Assembly: GCA_000818945.1 (NCBI GenBank)
Contig: KN805432.1
Span: forward strand, 92,901 to 156,900
DNA from: Schizochytrium sp. CCTCC M209059
Lineage: Eukaryota > Sar > Bigyra > Thraustochytrida > Thraustochytriidae
Reading direction: 5' to 3'
DNA: 64,000 bases
Position numbers and translations under genes: made by a program. The notes beneath the pieces were generated by a model, which did no database searches, had not been told where the DNA came from, and worked only from the letters and a program-made list of their open reading frames with translations. This document shows, piece by piece, positions 1-9,098 of this stretch (positions are counted from its first letter, which is position 1; every line of letters begins with the position of its first letter).

Positions 1-2598
1 AATGAGTTTGCTTCACTCGAAGGGCCAAACACGCTCTGCTTTTACGTCCCATCGACTCCCGACGTTCTCGTCATGTTCGAGGTTTTCCACGAGAGAAATT
101 CAACGCTCACACAGCGCACAACAAATGTCCCCATGATGGAGGCATGCTATCCGCTCGGGGCTTTGCTGGCGATGCAAGCCAAGGCCTCTGCGGCAGGTCT
201 CGCTCACGCTGCCCTCAATTTGTGCCCGCATGGGACGCAGACGCCTGTTCTGGGGACACTTCAGGTTGCCACACAATCTACGCGTGATAAACTGGACCCA
301 ATTGACCATGCACGAGACGCAAGCTTTGTTCCAGGAAATCCCTTTTACTTTCAATGGGGCGTTCGCTGGATGGATACCTTTGTTCAGCACTTGCACGAGG
401 ACGTCGTCACTCTAAACCAGCTTCTCAAGGCTTGTCAGGATTCCGAAGAGGCCGTGGCCAATGAGCTTCGCTCCGGAACCTTGTTTACCTCGTGCATGAA
501 ACAATCTGTGTGCAAAAAGGACTTTCACGTCGGTGCGATGCCCACAAATCTGCATGCCAACTTTTGGGTTGTCGAGTCTCGGAGCGCCAAGCAAGTTCCT
601 GTCCACGCCGCGTCATCGTCCTCGCTCACTTCTGCCGCATCAGCACCGCTGTCTCCGCCCCCGCCACCACCTCCGCCACCAACGATACGTTCCCAATCTG
701 CCGCAGCACCTGCCAGTGCCAATGTGAGTTCGAGTGCGAGCTCAGCTACTCGTGACGTACATGCGTCTGCCGCCCAAGCCCGTCCATCGCCACCACCACC
801 GCCGCCGCCGCCTCGCTCACCACCTCCGTCTCCGCCAAGACCTGCTGCGGCGGGCCCACGAAGTACTTCAAAACCAGCATCAAGTCCACCACGAAGACCT
901 GCAAGACCAGCACCTCCTTCGGCGATGCGGCCGCAAGCATCCACAAACGAAGCGCCCACTCATGCCGGTCAAGCCGATGCAGCATATCAACACCAAGGAC
1001 CACGACCTATAAGCCGAAGTCTTTCGAGCCGGAGACCCCCGCCACCGCAGCGACGTGCGCCCTCTCGCGTCGGCACGCAAACACGATCGCATTCTGTTGT
1101 AGAAGCCGAACCTTCTGTTCTTGCGGCCCGCCAGACGCATGCTGGTGCATCTGCGACCGATCGCGAAGAGGCGGATCAATGCCAACGGGTCCCAGGCGTC
1201 TTTGGGATCTTTCCTATTACAACGTGTGGAGCGCCAGCGGCGCACTGCTTTGGTTTTGGGAGTTCCAATACACTTTTGCACGAAAGGGCTCGCATGAGGG
1301 AGCTCCACAAGACTTCGCCCCAAGAGTGGACACCCGGATCCCCTGAGGCCCTACCTCTTGTCAACGTCACGAACGAGGATGCCAAAGTGGTTACTGAACA
1401 ATGGCAGCATTTGGCCAATGCATGGCGCAAGCACTTTTTGCGAGAGAGCGTCGTTCTAAGTCAGGCCCTCTCCTCGCTTGTGACGTGTTTTGTCACCGAG
1501 CTCGCAGTGCGGCTTAGCGGATCCGACATTGCCGTACACCATGTTTCGCAGTGGGCCGAATCGGGCGCGATTGGTGGGCTTTGGGTGCGTCAGCTGTACG
1601 AAATTGGCTTTCTCGTAGGCTGGGAAAGCCTGGTGTCAGCCCAAGGCAAGGAGCTCGGTATGCTCGAGGATGCCATTGCGGGTCTCGAAGCTTTGGAAAA
1701 GTCAACGCGCTTTCATATAATTCCATACGAAGACATGCCTTCGTGTGGCTTTGCCAAATCCGCCTCAGAGGCCTTGTTGCTTCGTCAGGAATGCCAAATA
1801 TACGTGCACGTCTCTGACGGTGCTGATGCGAGCAGGTCGCCCCGCGGAGCAGGATCGGGCGATGCCAACGACAGGCACCAGGCCTCGGAAATTCAGGTCT
1901 ACATTGCAGTTCCTCGGCAAGAGTACGAGACACTTGTCGCTCCCGTGACGTCGGAGAAGTTGATGCGTGGTATTCGTGTGGTTCCCGTGCTCTTCACGCA
2001 AGGCATCAACGAGACGCAAACGTTCGCGAACTTGACAACCTTTCTTACAGACACGGCTGGTTCTACGCGCCAACTGGACCTGAACCACGCAAGTTTACGC
2101 CGCGTAGAGCGTTATTTGGAAAGCTATCGAGAATGGTTGCGTCTCTGCGGCTACGGCGTGGGTCGCGGTGGCGAGCCGGAAACCTTGCGACTTGCAGCAG
2201 AAAGTTTGCAGCGCGCTGTGCACGCGCAGCAGCGGGCTGCCAAGGATGTACAGGTTCTAATTTCCGCTGAGAATGCCGTGCGGGCTCTGAATGGCGGACG
2301 CATCACATTTTGCAAATCAGGCAAGGATCGCACGGCAATGTCCATGACGCTCGAACAATCTCGACTTTTGCGTGCAACGCCTCTGCCAGGGAATCGCAGT
2401 CTGAAGCATCTTGATGATCAGGTCATGGCGAATCTTATGCGCGAGTATGGAGGGCGCATCGTGGTGGCTGAAAAGAACGTGGGTCGTCCCAAGTACTCGT
2501 TCAATGCGGCGCAGCGACAGCTTTTGCCCAGCATTTACCGTCCGCCAACCACAACAATTCAAGACTTTTATACCTCTGTGCTTGCTCGCGATTCATGA
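1..2598 (+). CDS. Inositol polyphosphate 4-phosphatase (INPP4-type), 5' partial
   Basis: Likely removes the 4-phosphate from phosphatidylinositol 3,4-bisphosphate at membranes. The catalytic CX5R loop reads CKSGKDRTAMSMTLEQ, encoded from position 2311, and matches the CKSxKDRT signature of INPP4A/B. Upstream, VLFTQGINETQTFAN (about 1990-2035) also resembles the family. The first ATG is at 73, but the frame is open from base 1 with no stop, so the true 5' end, including any N-terminal C2-like domain, probably lies outside the window. A proline/serine-rich stretch with two polyproline runs (about 650-1030) interrupts the protein and looks like a disordered insertion offering SH3- or profilin-type ligands. 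The gene converges on the next gene with about 220 bases between stops. Family assignment is firm; substrate is inferred. Confidence 0.85.
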   Translation, partial: NEFASLEGPNTLCFYVPSTPDVLVMFEVFHERNSTLTQRTTNVPMMEACYPLGALLAMQAKASAAGLAHAALNLCPHGTQTPVLGTLQVATQSTRDKLDPIDHARDASFVPGNPFYFQWGVRWMDTFVQHLHEDVVTLNQLLKACQDSEEAVANELRSGTLFTSCMKQSVCKKDFHVGAMPTNLHANFWVVESRSAKQVPVHAASSSSLTSAASAPLSPPPPPPPPPTIRSQSAAAPASANVSSSASSATRDVHASAAQARPSPPPPPPPPRSPPPSPPRPAAAGPRSTSKPASSPPRRPARPAPPSAMRPQASTNEAPTHAGQADAAYQHQGPRPISRSLSSRRPPPPQRRAPSRVGTQTRSHSVVEAEPSVLAARQTHAGASATDREEADQCQRVPGVFGIFPITTCGAPAAHCFGFGSSNTLLHERARMRELHKTSPQEWTPGSPEALPLVNVTNEDAKVVTEQWQHLANAWRKHFLRESVVLSQALSSLVTCFVTELAVRLSGSDIAVHHVSQWAESGAIGGLWVRQLYEIGFLVGWESLVSAQGKELGMLEDAIAGLEALEKSTRFHIIPYEDMPSCGFAKSASEALLLRQECQIYVHVSDGADASRSPRGAGSGDANDRHQASEIQVYIAVPRQEYETLVAPVTSEKLMRGIRVVPVLFTQGINETQTFANLTTFLTDTAGSTRQLDLNHASLRRVERYLESYREWLRLCGYGVGRGGEPETLRLAAESLQRAVHAQQRAAKDVQVLISAENAVRALNGGRITFCKSGKDRTAMSMTLEQSRLLRATPLPGNRSLKHLDDQVMANLMREYGGRIVVAEKNVGRPKYSFNAAQRQLLPSIYRPPTTTIQDFYTSVLARDS

Positions 2599-2819
2599 GG
2601 TCCCGTAGGGAGCCGCTTTTTTTTTTTCTTAACTGCTAGGCCAAGATGATTCATTTTGATACTTTGGCTCAGCCAGCCCTTTCATCACACTAACAGAGTG
2701 GTGGAAGGAAAAACCTGTCTCGGAACTTTGATGAAGATCAAGAATATAAACATAAACACACACACACAAAATCATCGCTTGCGACTACAGGAGAGGGACC
2801 GAAGATCACGACTTTTGGC

Positions 2820-5261
2820 CTACGCGGAAAACTTTGCCGAAGGAAGAATTGGCATCGGAATTTGCAGTCCGTCAGGATGGTCGCGAAGGGCTTTGTTTGC
2901 AGCGCGAATATCCCGTTTCGTTTGAGAGAACACAAGAGACCAATCCCGATGCGGGAACCGGATAAAGAAATCGAGTAGGTCATCATGCACAGCAAGACCG
3001 ATGCGATGAAGGCCCTGATGCGAGATAAGACCCTCGTCGTAGGCAAGCAGGGCTGCGCCGACATAAGTATCATAAAACAGAATGTTGTTCTTTGCCCAAA
3101 CGGCCTCGCGCTCCTTAGGCGCCACGGTCGAAAGCAAAGCCTCGTCATCGTTGGATTGAACGCGATGGATGAAGCATGCCTGCACAATGGGACCGGTCGC
3201 AGGGTTTTGCGCGAGAAGCTCGGCAGCAAGCAAGTCTCCCTGGGCATTATCTCCAAAAAAGACCATGTCGTACTCGGGATAGAGGGTGACAAATTGCTCA
3301 ACGCGTTCAACCTTGGTGCGGCCGACGGCTTCCCAATTGTGATTGCCGATACGCCGTGCCGCCGACGCGCCAAATCCGGAGCTCCACGATCTTTGGAGGG
3401 GTGGCACATCCGTCCCTGCCGCGATGGCGCCAGCTTCGTCGACGTCGTCGGTAATGACTCCTTCAGGAACCTCCTCCTGGAGGATGGACCGGCGTTTTGA
3501 ACGCCGCTTCTGCGACTTTGCGAATACTGCTTTGCCGTGCTGCCAGCCATCCTGCATTGCGCCGCTGATACTAGCAAAAGCAGCATCAAAGGCATCCATG
3601 ACAAAGTTTCTCATGTGCTCAAAGAGGCGGAGCCAAACGGCGAGTGATCCCGTGTACAGCGAGCCGGTGAGCATCGTAGGCACAGCGTGCATGCGGCCTT
3701 CACGGACAAGCTGACGAAAACGACGATATGAGCTATTCTCTGCAACGTCCTTCCAGACGTGAGGACGCGCCGAAACAAAGACGATGTTGCCGTCGTCCCA
3801 CTCGATCGCACGCTCGCGCGTCGACTGTTCAATGTCTTCGTCGTTCTCGAGCGCGTCGTCATCGAAGGCACGGGCGCTCCGGGGGGCAGCGCTCAGGACC
3901 AACTCTTGTTGCGCGGGCGCAACGAAAAATTTGGACTGCACCACGCTCTGGAGATGTGCGATAGACCTTCCAGTCTCGAATTCCAGCTCGTAAACTTTTC
4001 CTCCCTTTTGCCATGGGGTGAGCACCGCAACACTGACAGTGTCGAGACCCGTCGAATCAGCCTCGGAGCTCTGCTCGCTGGTGAGCGTCTGCCTATGCAA
4101 GTGGCTGAGAACCTTTTGCTTTCCATGTCGATCAATCTCCTCATACAAAGAAAGCACGCCGGGGTAGAGGGCATGGCGAGGGAAACGCGTGTCCGAACCT
4201 GCAGGAAAGCTGCCACCGCTGCAATAGAGCGTGTCATCGACATCGCTGAGGAGCTTGATGGGAGCAAAGCCGTCATTATCCTTGCGCACGGCGGCACCCT
4301 CGGCACGGATGTGCTTGAGGAGACGCTTGCGCAATTTAGGATCGGCAATGTCGCTGAACACGAGTTTGTAGAGGTTGTTAAAGTCACCCGTGGAGTCGAG
4401 CATGTTCTTCAGCAGAGTGAGCTCAGTGCCTTGCGCGCCCATAAAAAGGTCGCTGGCCCAGCGCATCTCTTGCGGAATGAATGGGAGACTTTCTGTCCTC
4501 ATGAGACCGTGCAGCACGGCGGCGCGCGAGGTTGGCGAGAGCTCGGTGCTTCGCTCGTTCATAATGTACGCCAAAAGATTGTTGAGATCGCTGCCATTGG
4601 TGCCGTGAGCGAGGAGGCGTGGCACGTTGACGGTTTCCATAATGCGATTGAGCTCGTCGGGCGTTGCTTCCTGGACCACGGTTTTGATGCTGGCTTGACT
4701 TTCCTCAATCTGGCCACGAATCCAGGCGGTAAACATGCGGATTTGGTTGCTAAAAACCAGCCTGTCGAGAACCCTGTCAACATAGACCAACTTGCTGCGT
4801 GCAATCATGTCGCGTTCATCAACAACGGCAGCGTCAAACATGGAGCTGTCGGCGCGTTTGCTGCGGCGCACTTTACGGGCGACCTCGGACCCGCGATGCG
4901 CATTTCTCCGGTTCAAGTGCTCACGAGCATGTTCGAGTCTGCGCTGGAGCGTGTCGTTGCCGCCACGGAACTCCTGGTAGGAGGTTAGCTTTGAGTTAAT
5001 AAAGCTTCTCACGAGAAATCCAGAGTATATGGGCACGAGTAGACCAAAGGTGATCCCGAGACTTGCTGGCGACCGATTCACAGTGACGAGAAAGCGCAAA
5101 GGACTGTCGTCGAACAGAAGGCTCAGCACAGCGCTTGCCTCGAGGACGGCGAGCCAAAAGACGAATTCTACGCTTGGTCGATGCCATGGGAAGCGCTCTG
5201 TCATGACAAAGAAGATGACTAGCACAAGCAGGGCGGCCGACCCGCGGTAGAAGCCTTCCAT
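2820..5261 (-). CDS. Membrane-anchored App1-type (DUF2183) phosphatidate phosphatase
   Basis: Probable Mg-dependent phosphatidate phosphatase of the App1/LNS2-like HAD group. Residues 340-344 read DVDDT, the DxDxT nucleophile motif, followed by LYCSGG. A later NIVFVSARPH block matches the second conserved catalytic segment, and FFGDNAQGD near the C terminus fits the third. The 813-residue protein begins MEGFYRGSAALLVLVIFFVM and has about three hydrophobic segments in its first 90 residues, so it is probably membrane anchored. Yeast App1 is instead a soluble actin-patch protein. ATG start at 5261. It is followed on the other strand by phosphatidylserine decarboxylase, 1.4 kb away, so the two may share an upstream region. 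The substrate is inferred from family; the catalytic core is seen directly. Confidence 0.82.
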   Translation of the reverse strand: MEGFYRGSAALLVLVIFFVMTERFPWHRPSVEFVFWLAVLEASAVLSLLFDDSPLRFLVTVNRSPASLGITFGLLVPIYSGFLVRSFINSKLTSYQEFRGGNDTLQRRLEHAREHLNRRNAHRGSEVARKVRRSKRADSSMFDAAVVDERDMIARSKLVYVDRVLDRLVFSNQIRMFTAWIRGQIEESQASIKTVVQEATPDELNRIMETVNVPRLLAHGTNGSDLNNLLAYIMNERSTELSPTSRAAVLHGLMRTESLPFIPQEMRWASDLFMGAQGTELTLLKNMLDSTGDFNNLYKLVFSDIADPKLRKRLLKHIRAEGAAVRKDNDGFAPIKLLSDVDDTLYCSGGSFPAGSDTRFPRHALYPGVLSLYEEIDRHGKQKVLSHLHRQTLTSEQSSEADSTGLDTVSVAVLTPWQKGGKVYELEFETGRSIAHLQSVVQSKFFVAPAQQELVLSAAPRSARAFDDDALENDEDIEQSTRERAIEWDDGNIVFVSARPHVWKDVAENSSYRRFRQLVREGRMHAVPTMLTGSLYTGSLAVWLRLFEHMRNFVMDAFDAAFASISGAMQDGWQHGKAVFAKSQKRRSKRRSILQEEVPEGVITDDVDEAGAIAAGTDVPPLQRSWSSGFGASAARRIGNHNWEAVGRTKVERVEQFVTLYPEYDMVFFGDNAQGDLLAAELLAQNPATGPIVQACFIHRVQSNDDEALLSTVAPKEREAVWAKNNILFYDTYVGAALLAYDEGLISHQGLHRIGLAVHDDLLDFFIRFPHRDWSLVFSQTKRDIRAANKALRDHPDGLQIPMPILPSAKFSA

Positions 5262-5903
5262 CCTGTCGGCGTCTCAACCGGCGTCGTACTTTCCCCTCTT
5301 TGCGCGGGACTTTTGGCTTTTGCTTTCTGGTTTCGTGTCACTCAGCAAGCAAGCAGACAAGCAAGCCAGCCAGCCAGCAAGCAAGCAAGTGAGCAAGCGA
5401 GCAGGCAAGCGCCCGTCTCTCGCCGCCTTTTCCTCCTCTTCGCGTATACGTCCGTACGTACCACTGGCAGTAGCGGGCCGCGGCCGCTGGCCCCGGCAAG
5501 ACAAGACCTGGCTTTAGTCTTGACCTGTGTTGCTCGGCGAATGCAGCAAGACGAACGCACAAGTGACCGACCTCGCGCCCTTCGCACGTGCGGTTACTCA
5601 GCCGGGAGCGGAGCGCCCTCTCCCCACCCCCTGGCCCTCCCCACGCGACTCCACTCGAGGCGACTCGGCCTCAGGGTCGGGCTCAAGCTCGAGCTCGGAC
5701 CCGGCCGCCGATGGTGTTCTGGTCTGGGCAGGCTGCGCTGCGCTGTGTGCTGCTGCACCTACTTCAATCGAGGCTCGGGGCACGCGCGTGGAGGGAGGGA
5801 GGGAGGGAGACTCCACTTCGTCTCGTCTCGTCCCGTCTCGTCTCGCCCCGTGCCACCCTTTGTTTTCTTGTTTGTTAATGTTGTTGCCTTCACTCAAGTT
5901 GTG

Positions 5904-5904
<1 letters not shown>

Positions 5905-5948
<44 letters not shown>
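5905..5948. repeat. (GCTT)11 microsatellite
   Basis: A perfect run of GCTT units. It is the same repeat, in the reverse orientation, as the giant CAAG array at 15262-15791. Confidence 0.95.
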
Positions 5949-5949
<1 letters not shown>

Positions 5950-6100
5950 ATTGTTTGCGCTCGTGGCGCTCGCCGTGCACCGTGTCATCGCCGCCCTCCG
6001 AGGACGAAATAAAGAAAGCAAGAAAGCAAAAGAAAACAAAAGAAAGCAAAAGAAAGCAAAAGAAAGCAAAAGAAAAAAAGCGAGAAAGACCGCCGCCGCC

Positions 6101-6145
6101 AAAAAGCGTTGCGCCAAAAAGCGTTGCGCCAAAAAGGGTTGCGCC
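6101..6145. repeat. Three tandem copies of a 15-base unit
   Basis: The unit AAAAAGCGTTGCGCC is present three times back to back; the third copy has G in place of C (AAAAAGGGTTGCGCC). It sits about 550 bases upstream of the phosphatidylserine decarboxylase start. Confidence 0.9.
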
Positions 6146-6690
6146 ACGCACCGCACCCTAACCCTTCTTCCCCAAACCTAACCGTGGCGAGCCTGGTGGG
6201 GCCCCTATCCGCTTAGATCGGGTGCCCGGGCCTCAGTGACACGCGACGCGATACCTTACCCAAGCAAGCCCAGCTCACCTCACGCGGCCTCACCTCGCAC
6301 GCACCAGAGCACGCACGCACGCATCAGAACACGCACCGCGCCTCCGCGCCCGGTACCTGACGCCGCGCCGCGCCGCGCGCAGCAGCCCTAACGCGTGCGC
6401 GTGCGCGGCGAGGTGGACCGGGCGCGGCTGCGAGGGGAGGGTGAGTGCGTGCGCGGAAAAAGGGGAAAAAGAGGATAAAAACAAATCAAAAACGCGCTCG
6501 AAGCGGGAGGTTCGCAGAGAGAGGGAGGGAGGAAGCGGCGCGTGACGGCCACCGAAGGCGACGAGCAGACCGGCAACGCGGAGGGCGCCGTTACGGACGC
6601 GCAGCGGAGGCAGCGGCGGCGCAGCGAGGCAGGCGCGCGCAGCGAGGGGGCGAGGCGGGAGGCCTGGGCGGGCGGGCGAGGCGAGCGAGG

Positions 6691-7953
6691 ATGCCGCTCG
6701 TGAGCATGTCGGAGGCGGAGACGCTGGGGTCGGCCGTGTCGGCGCTCACGTCGCAGGCGTCGATCCTGCAGCACGCGGACGCGGAGGCGGAGGGGATGGT
6801 GAACAAAGCGGATATCGACCTGCCCAAGGCGGACGGCATGCTGCTGCTGCTTGTGCTCTTTCTCTTTCTTACGGGCGCTGGGCTCTCGTACTCTCTGGAG
6901 GTCGGGTTGAGGGGCGCAAAGATGGCCGCCGGCGTCGCCAACAGGAAACGTCTACGCGTCAGGGTGCTCGCTTATGAATGGTGGCTTGCCTTTCTCGTGC
7001 ACGCCATCCCGTACCGATGGCTCTCGCAGATCTGGGGCCGTCTCACGCAAATGTCGTTGCCCCCGGGCATCAAACAGATGGTCTACATGGGATGGGCCAA
7101 GACTTTTAACTGCAACCTGGACGAGATGGCCCTCCCGCTCGAAGAGTACGCCTCTCTCCGCGAATTCTTCCTGCGCCCGCTCAAACCCGGCTTGCGCCCT
7201 GTCGACGAGACGCCAAACAGCCTCGTCTGCCCTGTTGACGGCAAGGTTCTCCATGTCGGCGCCGTCAGTCTCGACCGCGTTGGGGATTTGGTTCTCGAAC
7301 AAGTCAAGGGTATCCGCTACCATATTGAGAACTTTATTGGCCCCGTTCCCGCGGGTTTCGACAACAAGCTTTGGGATGATTCCATGGAGCGCGCGCTGGC
7401 TGACTTTGACGCCATGTCCATGGCCAGCGATATTAGCACGGTTGAGGCCATCGCGCACGGCGGCAAGATCCTGCGTACGATTGTTATTTACCTCGGCCCG
7501 GGCGACTACCACCACTTTCACTCACCCACAGAGTGGAAGATCCTGCAGCGGCGTCACTATCCGGGTAATCTCTTGCCGGTCAAACCCTGGGCCGCGCGCC
7601 ATATTCCGGAGTTGTATTGCACGAACGAGCGTGTTGTGCTCAATGGTCAGTGGAAGCACGGCTTTTTGAGTTTCACTGCCGTCGGCGCGCTTAATGTTGG
7701 CTCCATCGACATTGCCTGCGAGCCGGAGCTTGCCACGAACCAGTCTTCGCGCTGGCCATTCCAGTGTCCGCGCAAGACGTGCTCGGAGCGCAACTACGAG
7801 CCTGCGCACGAGCACGAGCGAGGTGAGCGCATGGGCGCCTTTAACCTTGGCTCCACCGTTGTACTCATCGCCGAGACTCCGGCTAACTTTGACTTTTGCG
7901 TCAAGGAAGGCGACGTCGTCCGCATGGGCGAGCTCCTCGCTAAGTCTCTTTAA
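6691..7953 (+). CDS. Phosphatidylserine decarboxylase
   Basis: Converts phosphatidylserine to phosphatidylethanolamine using a pyruvoyl group made by self-cleavage. Family marks are CPVDGKV, GDYHHFHSP (the conserved His region) and NLGST near the C terminus, where Ser388 (codon at 7852) would become the pyruvoyl group; LGST is the form found in many eukaryotic and bacterial enzymes. One hydrophobic segment at residues 49-68 (GMLLLLVLFLFL) anchors the protein; compartment (mitochondrial inner membrane or endomembrane) is not clear. I start at ATG 6691 (420 residues). The frame is open further upstream, but that part is an Arg-rich translation of GC-rich leader. The neighbouring phosphatidate phosphatase and acyl-CoA-binding genes also act in lipid metabolism. 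Confidence 0.93.
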   Translation: MPLVSMSEAETLGSAVSALTSQASILQHADAEAEGMVNKADIDLPKADGMLLLLVLFLFLTGAGLSYSLEVGLRGAKMAAGVANRKRLRVRVLAYEWWLAFLVHAIPYRWLSQIWGRLTQMSLPPGIKQMVYMGWAKTFNCNLDEMALPLEEYASLREFFLRPLKPGLRPVDETPNSLVCPVDGKVLHVGAVSLDRVGDLVLEQVKGIRYHIENFIGPVPAGFDNKLWDDSMERALADFDAMSMASDISTVEAIAHGGKILRTIVIYLGPGDYHHFHSPTEWKILQRRHYPGNLLPVKPWAARHIPELYCTNERVVLNGQWKHGFLSFTAVGALNVGSIDIACEPELATNQSSRWPFQCPRKTCSERNYEPAHEHERGERMGAFNLGSTVVLIAETPANFDFCVKEGDVVRMGELLAKSL

Positions 7954-9098
7954 CCAACAAGCTGACTGGTGGTCTTTGGTGCTCTCGTGGCTTCCATTGC
8001 TCTAACTTCATAATATGTTCAAGTTGTCATTTTTTATCTATACATACGTGTGTACTAACTAACTAGCCTACTACGTACTCATCAATGGCTGCCAACCACT
8101 GCCAGCTAGGATCACGTCGTCATCATCGGTATCTCCTTCTTGCGCTCACATTTCCGTCTCATCCTGTCCTGTCCGGAGTCCGGTCCTGATCTCTCTCGTC
8201 ACTATCTCTTTTTGCATCCTTTTTGGCGCGCACAAAACATTGTATTTTTATGTTCTGTACTACGCCGTGGTTCTGCAAAGTTGGCAAAGCCTGAAAGAGG
8301 TATAAGGGGCGATGACGGGACATTGATGTGAGTTGATGATTGGCATCATCGACATCATCATCATCATCATCATCATCGTCAGGCCCATACTTCACCCTTC
8401 CCCGCAAGAGAACAGGAGGCAAGCGTGTAGAACAGCGAAAGCTCCTCTTCTTATTCCATGTCGCTGTCGCTTGCCACTTTACTATACCACCACCGCCCGC
8501 CGCTCGCGCTGGCCGCTTCGTTATTCGTGTCTCGTCCAAGGCCGTCCTTGCTTTTTCAGGACGAGGTCGCAGGTCGTCAGCTCAGCAGTGGCAGCGCTTG
8601 TCGCTTGTCGTCGCCACAACGCGACTCGGTCGACCTTGGCCAGGACCATCTTCGCGCAAACCACGGGTGCACCTCTCTCTACCTGCCTGCACGTACCGAG
8701 TCGTGCCTTGGCGTGCCTTGGCGTGCCGTACCGCGCCGTAGAGCACGAAAGACTCGCCTGGGCAGCTGGTGCGCTCGCACGCACGCACGCTCCTCGACAA
8801 ACCCGCTCCGCGCAGCAGCAGGGAGAGTGGAGCTCGAGCACGTGCGCAAGTAGGACTCGGGGAAGTGGCCAAGGTAGTAGTAGTACTTGTCAAGTAGTAG
8901 TAGGCCTAGGAGGAGGAGGTCACGGTGGTAACAGCGCGAGGCACGCAAGGTAAGGTAAGGTAAGGTAAGGTAAGGTACGCGACGCGAGGTCTGTCGCGAC
9001 AGACCAAGAACTTTTGCCAGCCCCGCGACGGCGGCGCGGCGAGGAGGGAGGGAGCGGCAGGAGCGGCGGCGGCGGCGGCGGCGGTAGCAACAGGCGCG
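7954..9098. other. Intergenic region with CAT and AAGGT repeats
   Basis: This 1.1 kb region contains the 3' end of the decarboxylase transcript and the upstream region of the acyl-CoA-binding gene. Microsatellites include a CAT run (8352-8379) and six AAGGT units (8947-8976). No gene is supported; the open frames are low complexity and overlap one another in several frames. Confidence 0.65.
8947..8976 (+). repeat. (AAGGT)6 array, splice-donor-like
   Basis: Six perfect AAGGT units lie about 125 bases before the ATG at 9099. Read continuously they give repeated GGTAAG, close to a 5' splice-site consensus. A related AAGGC/AAGGT run is found at 39244-39275. Confidence 0.93.

Larger units (their letters stand above)
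5262..6690. other. Divergent intergenic region, low complexity
   Basis: This 1.4 kb spacer separates two divergent phospholipid genes and should hold both promoters. No credible gene is seen. Reading frames here translate to repeats such as ACLL or ASKQ and come from microsatellites. It holds degenerate CAAG/CCAG repeats (5341-5410), a TCGTC run (about 5817-5850), a GCTT array (5905-5948), AAAGC-type purine repeats (about 6010-6088), a 15-base unit repeated three times (6101-6145), and a short CCCTAACCC-containing stretch near 6155-6182. Confidence 0.7.

Noticed and set aside
3759..4988. 409-residue frame antisense to the App1-type gene
   Set aside because: It is the shadow of a well-supported gene with catalytic motifs on the minus strand.
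5313..6161. 282-residue plus-strand frame between the two phospholipid genes
   Set aside because: Composition follows the local microsatellites and no domain or codon bias supports it.
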